Shown: positions 1-7,256, counted from the first letter of the stretch. The stretch is 8,950 nucleotides of DNA from Actinomycetota bacterium (GCA_016210805.1 JACQTL010000141.1:1-8950); one strand, 5' to 3'. The notes: generated by a model from the letters alone, not told the origin. Program-made: numbers and translations.

Positions 1-218
1 CACGTGGTGAACGCGGCCTCCCCCCGGAACCCGGGCAGCTTGCGGAGGGCCGACAGGAACGCGTCCTGGGCGGCGTCCCGGGCGTCCTCCTCCCGGCCGA
101 GCATCCGGTAGGCCAGGTTGTAGACTCGGCGCTCGTGCCGGCGGACCAGCTCGGCGAACGCGCCCCGGTCCCCGGCCACGTAGCGCCGGACGAGCTCGTC
201 GTCCCGCATCTCGCTCAT
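1..218 (-). CDS. sigM: ECF RNA polymerase sigma factor, SigM-like (3' end outside window)
   Basis: Partial gene: the first 72 codons are present and the reading frame runs off the left edge. The visible part is sigma-70 region 2 of an extracytoplasmic-function sigma factor. The N-terminal helix has the DDELVRRYVAGDRGAFAELV pattern, followed by RRVYNLAYRMLG and then the region 2.2-2.4 signature DARDAAQDAFLSALRKL-PGFRGEAAFTT(W), which binds core polymerase and the -10 element. The ATG at 218 lies 15 bases after the kinase stop. No convincing Shine-Dalgarno is seen, so translation may depend on the upstream gene. Met-4 is an alternative start. The name sigM rests on position: in mycobacteria sigM follows the MurJ/MviN gene. 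Region 4 and any anti-sigma gene lie outside the window, so the subfamily cannot be confirmed. Confidence 0.9.
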   Translation of the reverse strand, partial: MSEMRDDELVRRYVAGDRGAFAELVRRHERRVYNLAYRMLGREEDARDAAQDAFLSALRKLPGFRGEAAFTT

Positions 219-233
219 CGGGGAGCCGTCCGG

Positions 234-1748
234 TCAGCCATCCGGTCCGAAGAGGTCGAGCTCGGCGACGGTCGCCCGGTTGGCGCCCTCGAACCGGACC
301 ACCGACGTCACCCACAAGAGGACGTACCGGCCGGTGCTGGGCTCGGCCAGGCTCTCGCGCATCTGCGACCCAGCCGTGAACGACTGGCCGGGCTGCTCGG
401 CCAGGGCAACGGGGTCGTCCCCGATCCGGACCTCGAAGGACCAGCCCGGCGCCGGGGTGAGCAGGGCGAACCCGGTGACCGGCACGGACCCGCCCAGGTC
501 GACCAGGATCCCCGTCCCCGGCTTCTGGCCCCCCCGGAACGTGAGGCCGGTGGTCCCCGGGGCGTTGAGGTCGTAGCCCTCCGTCTGCCAGTAGGTGGCC
601 GGGTCGCCGTCGAAGGCCAGAGGAACGAGCTCCGGGCTCTCGCCCAGCGTGCCGAAGGGGTCGAAGTCCGTCACGGCGGCGGGCTGGTAGGCGCCGCCCA
701 GGGCCGGGGGCGCGGCGGTGCCCGTGGCCGGCCCGTCCTCGGCCGGCTGGATCCCCAGGGGGCCGCCGAACTCCAGCCGGCCCAGCACGAGGCCCCAGAC
801 CACGGCCACGATCCCGGCCACCAGCACGATGAGCGGGACGAGCATCCAGGCCCGGAAGAAGGACTCCCCCCGCTCGGCGGCGGGCCGGGGCACCGTCGGG
901 TCCGTGGGCGCCTCGGCCCGGCGGACCCGTTCGAGGGCCGCGGCCATCTCCTCTGCGGTCTGGAACCGGTCGCCGGGGTCCCGGGCCAGGGCCCGCACCA
1001 CCACGGCCTCGAGCTGCCTGGGGATCCCCGGCACGACGGCCCGTGGAGGCATCGGATCGGCGGTGAGCCTCATCATGGCCTGGGCCAGGTCGGTCTCCGC
1101 CTCGAACGGCCGGCGCCCGGTGAGCAGCTCGTAGAGGATCACGCCCACCGAGTAGAGGTCCGAACGTCGGTCGACCTCCTTCCCGGCGACCTGCTCGGGG
1201 GAGAGGTAGGGGACGCTGCCCAGCACGCTGCCCGTCGTGGTCAGGTCGGCGCCGCCCACGTACGCCGCCCTGGCGATGCCGAAGTCGCTCACCTTGACCC
1301 GGCCCTCCCCGTCCATCAGCACGTTCCGGGGCTTCACGTCCCTGTGGACGATCCCCCGCTCGTGCGCGAAGCGCAGGGCCGTGAGCACGGACAGGACCAC
1401 CGACACGGCCCGGGCCGGATCGACCGGCGCCTCCTCCCGGAGGAGCTCGGCCAGGGACCGGCCGGGGAGGAACTCCATGACGATGTATGGGCGGCCCCCC
1501 TCCTCCCCGGTGTCGAAGACGCTCACGACGTTGGGGTGGGTGAGCCGCGCGGCGGCCACGGCCTCGCGGGTGAACCGCTCGACGAAGCTCGGGTCCTCGG
1601 CCAGGTGGGGGTGGAGGAGCTTGACGGCCACCGGCCGGGAGAGGACCTCGTCGGTGGCCCGCCACACCGAGGCCATGCCCCCCGCTCCGGCCTCCTCCTC
1701 CACGAAGTAGCGGCCGGCCAGGACCGGTGGCGGCCTCGTGCCCCTCAT
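234..1748 (-). CDS. Membrane Ser/Thr protein kinase with extracellular discoidin-like domain
   Basis: 504-residue Hanks-type kinase. Residues 13-275 are the cytoplasmic kinase domain: Gly-rich loop AGAGGMASVW (20-29), ATP-anchoring Lys-43 in VAVKLL, alpha-C Glu-62, catalytic HRDVKPRN (135-142), DFG (155-157), activation-loop Thr-170 to Thr-172, and SPEQ (183-186). All residues needed for phosphotransfer are present. One membrane helix follows at about 301-323, then a Pro/Ala/Gly linker and an outside domain (about 355-500). AFDGDPATYWQTEGY (378-392) in that domain is typical of F5/8 type C (discoidin, galactose-binding-like) folds. There are no PASTA repeats. The mycobacterial MurJ homologue MviN carries a fused pseudokinase, one TM helix and a carbohydrate-binding-like extracellular domain, so this looks like a free-standing, apparently active counterpart. 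The gene lies 60 bases after degV and 15 bases before the sigma gene. Likely substrates are MurJ-pathway or FHA proteins, but this is inference. Confidence 0.93.
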   Translation of the reverse strand: MRGTRPPPVLAGRYFVEEEAGAGGMASVWRATDEVLSRPVAVKLLHPHLAEDPSFVERFTREAVAAARLTHPNVVSVFDTGEEGGRPYIVMEFLPGRSLAELLREEAPVDPARAVSVVLSVLTALRFAHERGIVHRDVKPRNVLMDGEGRVKVSDFGIARAAYVGGADLTTTGSVLGSVPYLSPEQVAGKEVDRRSDLYSVGVILYELLTGRRPFEAETDLAQAMMRLTADPMPPRAVVPGIPRQLEAVVVRALARDPGDRFQTAEEMAAALERVRRAEAPTDPTVPRPAAERGESFFRAWMLVPLIVLVAGIVAVVWGLVLGRLEFGGPLGIQPAEDGPATGTAAPPALGGAYQPAAVTDFDPFGTLGESPELVPLAFDGDPATYWQTEGYDLNAPGTTGLTFRGGQKPGTGILVDLGGSVPVTGFALLTPAPGWSFEVRIGDDPVALAEQPGQSFTAGSQMRESLAEPSTGRYVLLWVTSVVRFEGANRATVAELDLFGPDG

Positions 1749-1755
1749 GACGATG

Positions 1756-1761
1756 AGTCTA
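1756..1761 (-). promoter_or_regulatory. Candidate leaderless -10 box for the kinase-sigma pair
   Basis: On the minus strand TAGACT (fits TANNNT) ends 7 bases before the kinase ATG. That places transcription start at or next to the A of the start codon, as in the leaderless mRNAs common in actinobacteria. No Shine-Dalgarno precedes this ATG, which agrees with leaderless translation. No TTGACA-like -35 is seen at the usual spacing. The box lies in the widest gap (60 bases) of the minus-strand run, so it could give the kinase and sigma factor their own transcription. Confidence 0.4.
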
Positions 1762-1808
1762 GCCCCGGGATCGGCCCGGACCGGGAGGCGGCGGGCCGAA
1801 CGCCCTGG

Positions 1809-2642
1809 TCAGGGGGGGTCGGGGCGGGAGGGTCGGAGCACGGCGAGCCCCAGGGCCCCCGGGCCCAGGTGGGCCCCGAGCGCCGCGCCCATCAGCGTCA
1901 CCGACGGCCGCACGCCGCACGCCTCCTCCAGCCGGGTGGCCAGCGCCTCGGCGTCGGGAGCGTCGCCGTGGCTGACCGCCGCGGCCCGCGCCGGACCGGA
2001 CGCCCTGGCCACCAGCTCGTCGAGGGCCCGCCGCCTGGTCCGGGCCTTGGCCACCGGGACGGGGACGCCTCCCTCGAGCGTGAGGACCGGGCGGACCCGG
2101 AGGAGGTCGGAGAGCATCGCCCGGGCCGCCCCGAGCCGCCCGCCCCTCCGCAGGAACTCCACGGTCTCCAGGGCCACGTACACCTCCACGAGGGCCGCCG
2201 CGGCCTCCGCGGCCCCGGCCACCTCCTCGAGCCCTCCGCCCGCCGCTGCGGCATCCGCGGCCTGGAGCACGGCGAGCCCGAGCCCCGCGCCCACCAGGCG
2301 GGAGTCGATCACCCGGACCGGCACGCGTGCCCGCCCGGCGGCCGCCCTGGCGTTCTGGGCTGTGCCCGACAGCTCGCCGGACAGGTGCACCGAGACGACG
2401 CCGTCGGCGCCGGCCTCCGCCGACCGGGAGTAGGCCTCGGCGAAGGCGGCGGGGGGCGGGGACGCCGTGGTCGGGAAGGCGGTCCGGGCCCGGCGCCAGA
2501 AGTCCTCCGCCGAGATGTCCACGCCGCTCCGGCGGGAGTCCCCCTCGAACGTCACGACGAGGGGCACGACCTCGACCCGGTGGCCGACGGCGACGTCGGC
2601 GGGGAGGTCGGCGGCGCTGTCGGTCACGACCGCGACGGGCAC
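1809..2642 (-). CDS. DegV family fatty-acid-binding protein
   Basis: 277 residues, normal for the family (about 280). DegV/FakB proteins bind a fatty acid. In Firmicutes they present it to the kinase FakA, giving acyl-phosphate for phospholipid synthesis. Family motifs appear in order: VTDSAADLP (6-14), PTTASPPP (57-64, the PTTSQPS motif), SGTAQNA (92-98), LETVEFLRRGGRLG (158-171), PVLTL (185-189) and GAALGAHLGPGALGL (252-266). Thr-58/Thr-59, Ser-92, Arg-169 and His-258 line up with positions that contact the ligand head group in characterised members. The GTG start at 2642 is only 4 bases after the stop of the TadE-like gene and has no strong Shine-Dalgarno, so translational coupling is likely. 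No FakA/DAK2-domain partner is in the window, so the ligand's fate is unknown. DegV is not part of the mycobacterial version of this cluster. Confidence 0.93.
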   Translation of the reverse strand: MPVAVVTDSAADLPADVAVGHRVEVVPLVVTFEGDSRRSGVDISAEDFWRRARTAFPTTASPPPAAFAEAYSRSAEAGADGVVSVHLSGELSGTAQNARAAAGRARVPVRVIDSRLVGAGLGLAVLQAADAAAAGGGLEEVAGAAEAAAALVEVYVALETVEFLRRGGRLGAARAMLSDLLRVRPVLTLEGGVPVPVAKARTRRRALDELVARASGPARAAAVSHGDAPDAEALATRLEEACGVRPSVTLMGAALGAHLGPGALGLAVLRPSRPDPP

Positions 2643-2646
2643 CGTG

Positions 2647-3102
2647 CTACAGGGTCGGGGGCCGGGCGGTCTCCGTGGCCCTCACCACGGAGAGCTCGGC
2701 CAGGCTCCGCCACAGGCTCCGGTCGGCGCCCTTCCCCCGGGACCCCGCCTGGCACGTGGCCCTCGAGTCCAGCCGGTCGAGGACCAGGGTGCTCGCCTCC
2801 TTGCACAGGGTGATAGTGACCTGCCCGTCGGGGAGGAGGGTGAACTTCGTGATCCTGGCCGCCGGGTCGCGGTCGTCGACCAGCTTGGCGGCCGAGCTCT
2901 CCGCGCTGGCCGCGTTGCCGGTCCGCCGGAACGTGGCCGCCCCCTCCACCGCCGCGGCCTGGGCCAGGTCCTGGACCTGCAGGCGCGTGAACAGGATCGA
3001 GCCCCCTTCCACGAGGGCCAGCCCGGCGAGGGCCACGATGACCAGGAGGATGACGATCCCCTTGCCGACCAGGCCGAGCTCTTCGTCGCGAAGCCGGCTC
3101 AT
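2647..3102 (-). CDS. Small single-pass membrane protein, TadE/TadG-like N-terminus, unknown function
   Basis: 151 residues. The true frame is fixed by the ATGA overlap with the murJ stop: the ATG at 3102 shares 4 bases with the murJ TGA. A short charged N-terminus (MSRLRDEELGLVGKG) is followed by one membrane helix (about 14-37). Next comes a helical stretch LQVQDLAQAAAVEGAATFRR (41-60), which resembles the segment after the membrane anchor in TadE/TadG pseudopilin-like proteins. The C-terminal part (about 83-140) looks like a small alpha/beta domain outside the membrane, with two cysteines (100 and 117) that could form a disulfide. There is no signal-peptidase site of the usual kind. I do not recognise a named family. 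The TadE/TadG resemblance is by eye, and no Tad secretion genes are in the window. The gene is tightly coupled to murJ upstream and degV downstream (4-base gap), so it should be made together with them. Confidence 0.8.
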   Translation of the reverse strand: MSRLRDEELGLVGKGIVILLVIVALAGLALVEGGSILFTRLQVQDLAQAAAVEGAATFRRTGNAASAESSAAKLVDDRDPAARITKFTLLPDGQVTITLCKEASTLVLDRLDSRATCQAGSRGKGADRSLWRSLAELSVVRATETARPPTL

Positions 3103-4775
3103 CGGCGGAACCGCCTGGAGAGGATCCCCTTCAACAGCTCCAGCTCCTCCATGCGAAGGACCAGGGCCGCCGCGAGGAACACGAGCAGTCCCACCGCCAC
3201 CGATCCCGCCACCTGGGCCAGCTCCGCCGCCACCGTCGCGGTGCCCAGGAGGCGGCCGAGGCCCACGGACGTCCCCCAGGCCGCGGCGGCGGTCAGCCCC
3301 GCCCCGACCAGGACCTTGCCCAGGCCGGCCAGGAGGCGGCGGCCGTCCAGCCCGCCGAGGCGCCCCCGGATCACCACGATGGCCACCGCCGACGCGAACG
3401 TGTAGGCCACCGCGTGTCCCAGGGCCAGCCCCCGGACCCCCATGACCCCGAAGAGGACGATGTTCAGCACCGTGTTCAGGGCCACCGAGGCGATGTTGAT
3501 GACCGCCGGGGTCCGCGTGTCCTGCATCGCGTAGAACGCCCGGAGGAGGAGCTGGAACGTCGAGAACGAGAAGAGCCCCAGCGAGAAGTAGAAGAGGACG
3601 CCGGCCACGAGGTCGGTGCTCTGCCCGGTGAACACGCCGTTCTCGAGGAGGAGGCGGACGATGGGCCGGGCCAGGACCAGGTAACCCAGGGCCGCGGGGA
3701 TCACGATGAAGGCGCTCGCCCGGATCCCCCTGGCCAGGTAGGAGCGGAACCCGGCGCGGTCCTCCGCGGACCACCGCGACGACATCGCCGGCAGGAGGGC
3801 GGTCATTATCGAGACGGCGAAGATCGCGTGGGGGAGCTGGAACAGGATGAACGCCGCGGAGTAGGCGGCGTAGCCACCGGTCACGTCGCCGGCCAGGACG
3901 ATGATGACCAGGTAGCCGAGCTGGTTGACCAGGACGTACACGAACGCCCACCGGGCCAGGCGGGCGATCCGCCGCACGGCCTCGTGGCGCCAGGCCCCCC
4001 GCCACGAGAACCGGAACCCCACCCGCCGGAGCGAGGGCCACAGGGCCGCCGTCATGGCCAGCACGCCGAGCGTGGTTCCCACGGCCAGGACGAGCTTCTG
4101 GGGCCCGGTGATCCCCCGGACCTCGATCGGCCCGTCGTGCATCGCGGCGAAGGTCAGGAAGGTCGCGATCACGACGAGGTTGTTGAGGACCGGGGCGAAC
4201 ATCGGCGCGGCGAACCGGCGGTGAGCGTTCAGGAGGCCGGTGGCCACCGCCCCCACGCCGTACAGCAGGATCTGGGGCATGAACCACTGGAGGAAGAACA
4301 CGGCCAGGTCCTCGGCCGCCGCGCGCTCGGCCGGGGTGTAGTTGGCCATGTACAGGCGGATGATCCAGGGGGCCGCGAAGATGCCGATCAGGGTGATGGC
4401 CCCCAGGACGACCACGGCCACGGTGAGGACCGCCCTGGCCACCTCCCAGGCCTCCTCCCGGCCCCGGTTCTGGAGCCACTCCACGAACACGGGGACGAAC
4501 ACCGACGAGAGCACGGCGCCCAGGGCCAGCTCGTAGACGATGTTCGGGGTGGTGTTGGCCACGTTGTAGGCGTCGGCCAGCCGGCTCTCGGTGACCCCGA
4601 TCGCGTAGGCCATGGCCGAGAGCCGCAGGAACCCGGTGAGCCGGGACAGCGCCGTGCCTGCCGACATCACCGCGGTGTTCCTGGCGAAGGCCGCCCCCGT
4701 GTCCTCCGGGTGCCTCCCCCGCTCGGCCGCCGCCGGGATCAGGTCCTCGTCCGTGGCAGGAACCTCCGTCCCCAT
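3099..4775 (-). CDS. murJ: Lipid II flippase MurJ (MviN)
   Basis: 558-residue polytopic membrane protein of the MOP superfamily. It moves lipid II, the undecaprenyl-linked peptidoglycan precursor, across the cytoplasmic membrane. After a hydrophilic tail (1-32) come about 14 hydrophobic segments. Family motifs include SRLTGFLR (44-51) with its conserved arginines, DAYNVANTTPNIVYELALGA (68-87, the actinobacterial form of the TM2 region), and the later LLRAFYAMQDTRTP (410-423), all typical of MurJ. Asp-68 aligns with Asp-39 of the E. coli protein. The protein ends soon after the last helix at RRFRR, so the pseudokinase and extracellular extension of mycobacterial MviN are absent. A separate kinase gene lies two genes downstream. 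The ATG at 4775 sits inside the DUF6049 gene (37-base overlap). The stop overlaps the next start as ATGA. Both arrangements suggest translational coupling. Confidence 0.97.
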   Translation of the reverse strand: MGTEVPATDEDLIPAAAERGRHPEDTGAAFARNTAVMSAGTALSRLTGFLRLSAMAYAIGVTESRLADAYNVANTTPNIVYELALGAVLSSVFVPVFVEWLQNRGREEAWEVARAVLTVAVVVLGAITLIGIFAAPWIIRLYMANYTPAERAAAEDLAVFFLQWFMPQILLYGVGAVATGLLNAHRRFAAPMFAPVLNNLVVIATFLTFAAMHDGPIEVRGITGPQKLVLAVGTTLGVLAMTAALWPSLRRVGFRFSWRGAWRHEAVRRIARLARWAFVYVLVNQLGYLVIIVLAGDVTGGYAAYSAAFILFQLPHAIFAVSIMTALLPAMSSRWSAEDRAGFRSYLARGIRASAFIVIPAALGYLVLARPIVRLLLENGVFTGQSTDLVAGVLFYFSLGLFSFSTFQLLLRAFYAMQDTRTPAVINIASVALNTVLNIVLFGVMGVRGLALGHAVAYTFASAVAIVVIRGRLGGLDGRRLLAGLGKVLVGAGLTAAAAWGTSVGLGRLLGTATVAAELAQVAGSVAVGLLVFLAAALVLRMEELELLKGILSRRFRR

Positions 4776-6796
4776 CGGGCCAGGAGGAAGAGGGCCGCCC
4801 CCATGGTGATGAACAGGGCCACCCGGCTGTACGCCGTCGACCGGACGACCAGCTCGCCGGAGGCCAGGGGCTCACCGGACGGGGTCTCGATCCGCACGTC
4901 CACCGGGAACCGGCCGGTGGTCTGGGTCTCCACCCTGAAGGTCAGGGTCCGGGCCGGCTGGTCCAGCTCCACCTCCTGGACCGAGCCCCCCACGAACCGG
5001 AGGCGGGGGGAGGAGAGGCGGACCCGGACCCGGATGGGCTGCCCCGTCTCGTTGGTGACCCCCACGGGGATCACCCCGGTCCGCGAGGTCAGCGTGACCA
5101 CGCCGGATGGATCCGTGCCGATCAGCCGGAACGTCGCGCGGACCCGCTCCTCCACCTCGTCGAGGAACCGGCCCCCCACGGCCTCCAGGCGGACGAACAC
5201 GCCGGCCTCCGCGGTGAGCACCAGGGTGGTGAGCTCCTCGGGCACCGGGCTCTCCTCGACCAGGACCGACCGGTACGTGCGGATCAGGGCCCTGGCGTCG
5301 CGGAGCCGCGCGGCGTACTGGGCGGAGAACTCGCCGACCTCCCCGGGCGTGACCTGGACGGGGCGGTCCGGCGGGGGGACCCGGGAACCGATCCCCGAGG
5401 CCTTCACCGGGCGGAGCCAGGGGGCCCGGACGACCCCCCGCACGAACGGGCCGAAGAACCGGGGAGGGAGCGCCGCGTCGGCGGGGATCAGGATGGCGGT
5501 CCCCCGGATCTCGCCGGGCTGCTCCAGCCAGATCGCGGCGAGCTCCCCCAGGACGGCCTGGGCGCCCAGCCTGGGGTCGTCCCGGACCAGGCTGGCGCCG
5601 AGCAGGGCCGTGAGCCCGGGGTCGGGGACCACGGCGGTCAGGGTCCGGCCTCCTCCGAGGGCCACCCTGACGACGGGAGGCGGCGCGAAGCCCCGCTCCT
5701 GGGCCGGGACCTCGACGTCGTCCGAGTCGAGGAGCAGGACCCGGATCCCCTGCGTGGACAGCCGGCCCAGGCTGTGCTGGTCGACGACCCCGTCGGGCGG
5801 GTAGAACAGGCGCGGGTTCGGGGCCGTCCCGGCCAGCTCCTCCACGGCCCGCCACCCCCGTTGGAGCTGCTCGCGGAAGTCGCCCGGGACGTCCGCCCGG
5901 ATCAGGGCGGGGAGCTCGGGTGCGGCGAACGGCATCGCCGCTACCTCGGCCAGCTCGGACCCGGCGATCGTGCGGATCCGCCCGAGGATCCGGGACGCGT
6001 CGGCCGCTCCGGCCTGTCCCTCCTGGACCTCGGCCACCTCCGGGCCGACCTGCACCCTGTACCCGCCCCGCATCCTGATCAGCTGGTCGAGGAGGGGCGG
6101 GGAGACCACGATGTCCACCGGCGCTGCCCTCGGCCCGCCGAGCATCGACGAGAGAGCGCCGATCTCGGCGGAGAGCGGGGCGCCCACGGCCACCGACCGC
6201 TCCACGGCCGGCGTGAGGAACAGCCCGTCGGGCCCGTAGGTCACCGGGACGTGGAGGACGAACGTCCAGGCCAGGTTGAGGGGCTGCTCAGGTTCCCGGG
6301 ACAGGTAGACGGCCGGCGTGCGGAGCCGGGCCACGGCCAGTCCCTCACTGCGGAGCTCGACGGTGACCGGGTACACCCCGGTGGCGTGACGCCCGGCCTG
6401 CCGCAGGACGGCGGCCAGGTCCTCCTCCACCTCGATCCTCCGGGACTCGCCGGCGCGGAGCGCCCCCCCGATCGGCGTGGTCCGGATCGAGAGCGCGGGG
6501 GTGGCGTCGGCCGACAGCGACAGGGCGTACGCGCTCCGGGAGCCAACGCGGTCGGCCACGGTGACCGCGAGGGTCAGCTCGCGGAGCGAGACCGTCCCGA
6601 CGTTCCGGGCCAGGACCGCGACCTGGAGGGGACGGCGCGGCTCGTTCCAGGGGGTCTGGCGGAGCAGCGAGAGCTCGACCCGGGCCTCGGGCACCGGATC
6701 GATGTCCTGGGCGACCGCCGGGGACAACGGGAACAGGCCGAGGACGAGGGCGAGGAGGGGAGCGAGCCGTCTCATCGCGGCCCGGCCATCGTACAT
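4739..6796 (-). CDS. DUF6049 family secreted, membrane-anchored protein
   Basis: 685 residues, position equivalent to mycobacterial Rv3909 between a Nudix gene and murJ. An N-terminal signal peptide (about 8-29) has Arg-9/Arg-10, a Leu-rich core and an AVA cleavage site before Gln-30. The exported part begins with a beta-rich domain (about 35-165) and has a central region with VDIVVSPPLLDQL, PFAAPELPALIRAD, LFYPPDGVVDQHSLGRLS and GIRVLLLDSDDVEV, spaced like a beta/alpha barrel. A second beta-sandwich-like region (about 575-650) follows. A C-terminal helix (about 657-673) with a basic tail RWGRRFLPRTRT anchors it with its bulk outside. Biochemical function is not known to me. Its steady link with murJ suggests a role in peptidoglycan or envelope assembly (inference). 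The start at 6796 is chosen because GGGGAGGG lies 5 bases before it. Met-8 would also leave a good signal peptide. Confidence 0.9.
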   Translation of the reverse strand: MYDGRAAMRRLAPLLALVLGLFPLSPAVAQDIDPVPEARVELSLLRQTPWNEPRRPLQVAVLARNVGTVSLRELTLAVTVADRVGSRSAYALSLSADATPALSIRTTPIGGALRAGESRRIEVEEDLAAVLRQAGRHATGVYPVTVELRSEGLAVARLRTPAVYLSREPEQPLNLAWTFVLHVPVTYGPDGLFLTPAVERSVAVGAPLSAEIGALSSMLGGPRAAPVDIVVSPPLLDQLIRMRGGYRVQVGPEVAEVQEGQAGAADASRILGRIRTIAGSELAEVAAMPFAAPELPALIRADVPGDFREQLQRGWRAVEELAGTAPNPRLFYPPDGVVDQHSLGRLSTQGIRVLLLDSDDVEVPAQERGFAPPPVVRVALGGGRTLTAVVPDPGLTALLGASLVRDDPRLGAQAVLGELAAIWLEQPGEIRGTAILIPADAALPPRFFGPFVRGVVRAPWLRPVKASGIGSRVPPPDRPVQVTPGEVGEFSAQYAARLRDARALIRTYRSVLVEESPVPEELTTLVLTAEAGVFVRLEAVGGRFLDEVEERVRATFRLIGTDPSGVVTLTSRTGVIPVGVTNETGQPIRVRVRLSSPRLRFVGGSVQEVELDQPARTLTFRVETQTTGRFPVDVRIETPSGEPLASGELVVRSTAYSRVALFITMGAALFLLARWGRRFLPRTRT

Positions 6797-6801
6797 CGCG
6801 G

Positions 6802-6809
6802 CCCTCCCC
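6802..6809 (-). promoter_or_regulatory. Shine-Dalgarno of the DUF6049 gene
   Basis: GGGGAGGG on the minus strand, 5 bases before the ATG at 6796. It supports that ATG over the in-frame Met-8 codon, which has no such site. It overlaps the gap between the Nudix stop (6819) and the DUF6049 start, and it is the clearest ribosome binding site in the long minus-strand run. Confidence 0.7.
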
Positions 6810-6818
6810 GCCCGGCCC

Positions 6819-7256
6819 CTATCCCGTCCGCTCCCCGAGCGCCGCCAGCGCGCGCTCCAGCACCTCCCGCTCGCTGGGGTAGGACGCCGTCGCCAGGGCC
6901 TCCCTCACCCCGAACCACCGGACCTCCTCCATCTCGTGGTCGTGGTCGGCCAGGTCGCCTCCCGTGGCCCGCAGGAGGAACACGTGGACGGTCTTCCTCA
7001 CCCTCTCCCCCTCCCACACGTAGAAGTAGGACACCTCGCCGAGCGGGGCCTCGATCTCGGCCCACAGGCCGGTCTCCTCCCGGACCTCCCGGACGGCGGT
7101 CACCTCGGCCGTCTCGCCCTCCTCCACCAGCCCCTTGGGGAGTCCCCAGGCCAGGTCTCCGCGGCGGTTCCTCCGGGCGGCCAGCGCGATCTCGACCTCG
7201 CCTCCGGTGCGACGGTAGACCACGCCGCCGGCCGAGACCTCGGGTCGCGTCCTCAC
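6819..7256 (-). CDS. Nudix hydrolase (MutT-like)
   Basis: 145-residue, single-domain Nudix protein that cleaves nucleoside diphosphates linked to another group, using divalent metal. The Nudix box is complete: Gly-42, Glu-48, then REVREETGL (56-64), matching GX5EX7REUXEEXGU. It is preceded by AGGVVYRR (9-16) and WGLPKGLVEEGE, a form common in (di)nucleoside polyphosphate hydrolases, and followed by EVRWFGVREAL. Substrate cannot be read from sequence. In mycobacteria the gene in this position is mutT4, which is longer. The GTG start at 7256 overlaps the ybaK-like stop as GTGA (4 bases) with no clear Shine-Dalgarno, so translation is probably coupled. The stop is 22 bases before the DUF6049 start. 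Confidence 0.95.
   Translation of the reverse strand: MRTRPEVSAGGVVYRRTGGEVEIALAARRNRRGDLAWGLPKGLVEEGETAEVTAVREVREETGLWAEIEAPLGEVSYFYVWEGERVRKTVHVFLLRATGGDLADHDHEMEEVRWFGVREALATASYPSEREVLERALAALGERTG

Noticed and set aside
1749..1808. Possible terminator between degV and the kinase gene
   Set aside because: Only short GC-rich arms with long loops (for example cggccc and gggccg) and no T-run.
135..2813. 892-codon open frame on the plus strand opposite the kinase and degV genes
   Set aside because: Stop codons are rare in this base composition. The product is a low-complexity Gly/Arg/Pro/His mix with no motif, while the opposite strand encodes two clear families.
2647..4875. 742-codon minus-strand frame that includes the TadE-like protein
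   Set aside because: Only the last 151 codons are real. The rest is an alternative frame of murJ, with a Pro/Gly/Arg-rich product. The true start is the ATG at 3102.
3414..5804. 796-codon open frame on the plus strand opposite murJ and DUF6049
   Set aside because: Antisense shadow of murJ and DUF6049. The composition is dominated by Gly, Arg, Asp and His, with no domain pattern and no ribosome binding site that makes sense.
4872..5855. 327-codon minus-strand frame inside DUF6049
   Set aside because: Frame-shifted shadow of the DUF6049 gene, Gly/Pro/Arg-rich and without motifs.
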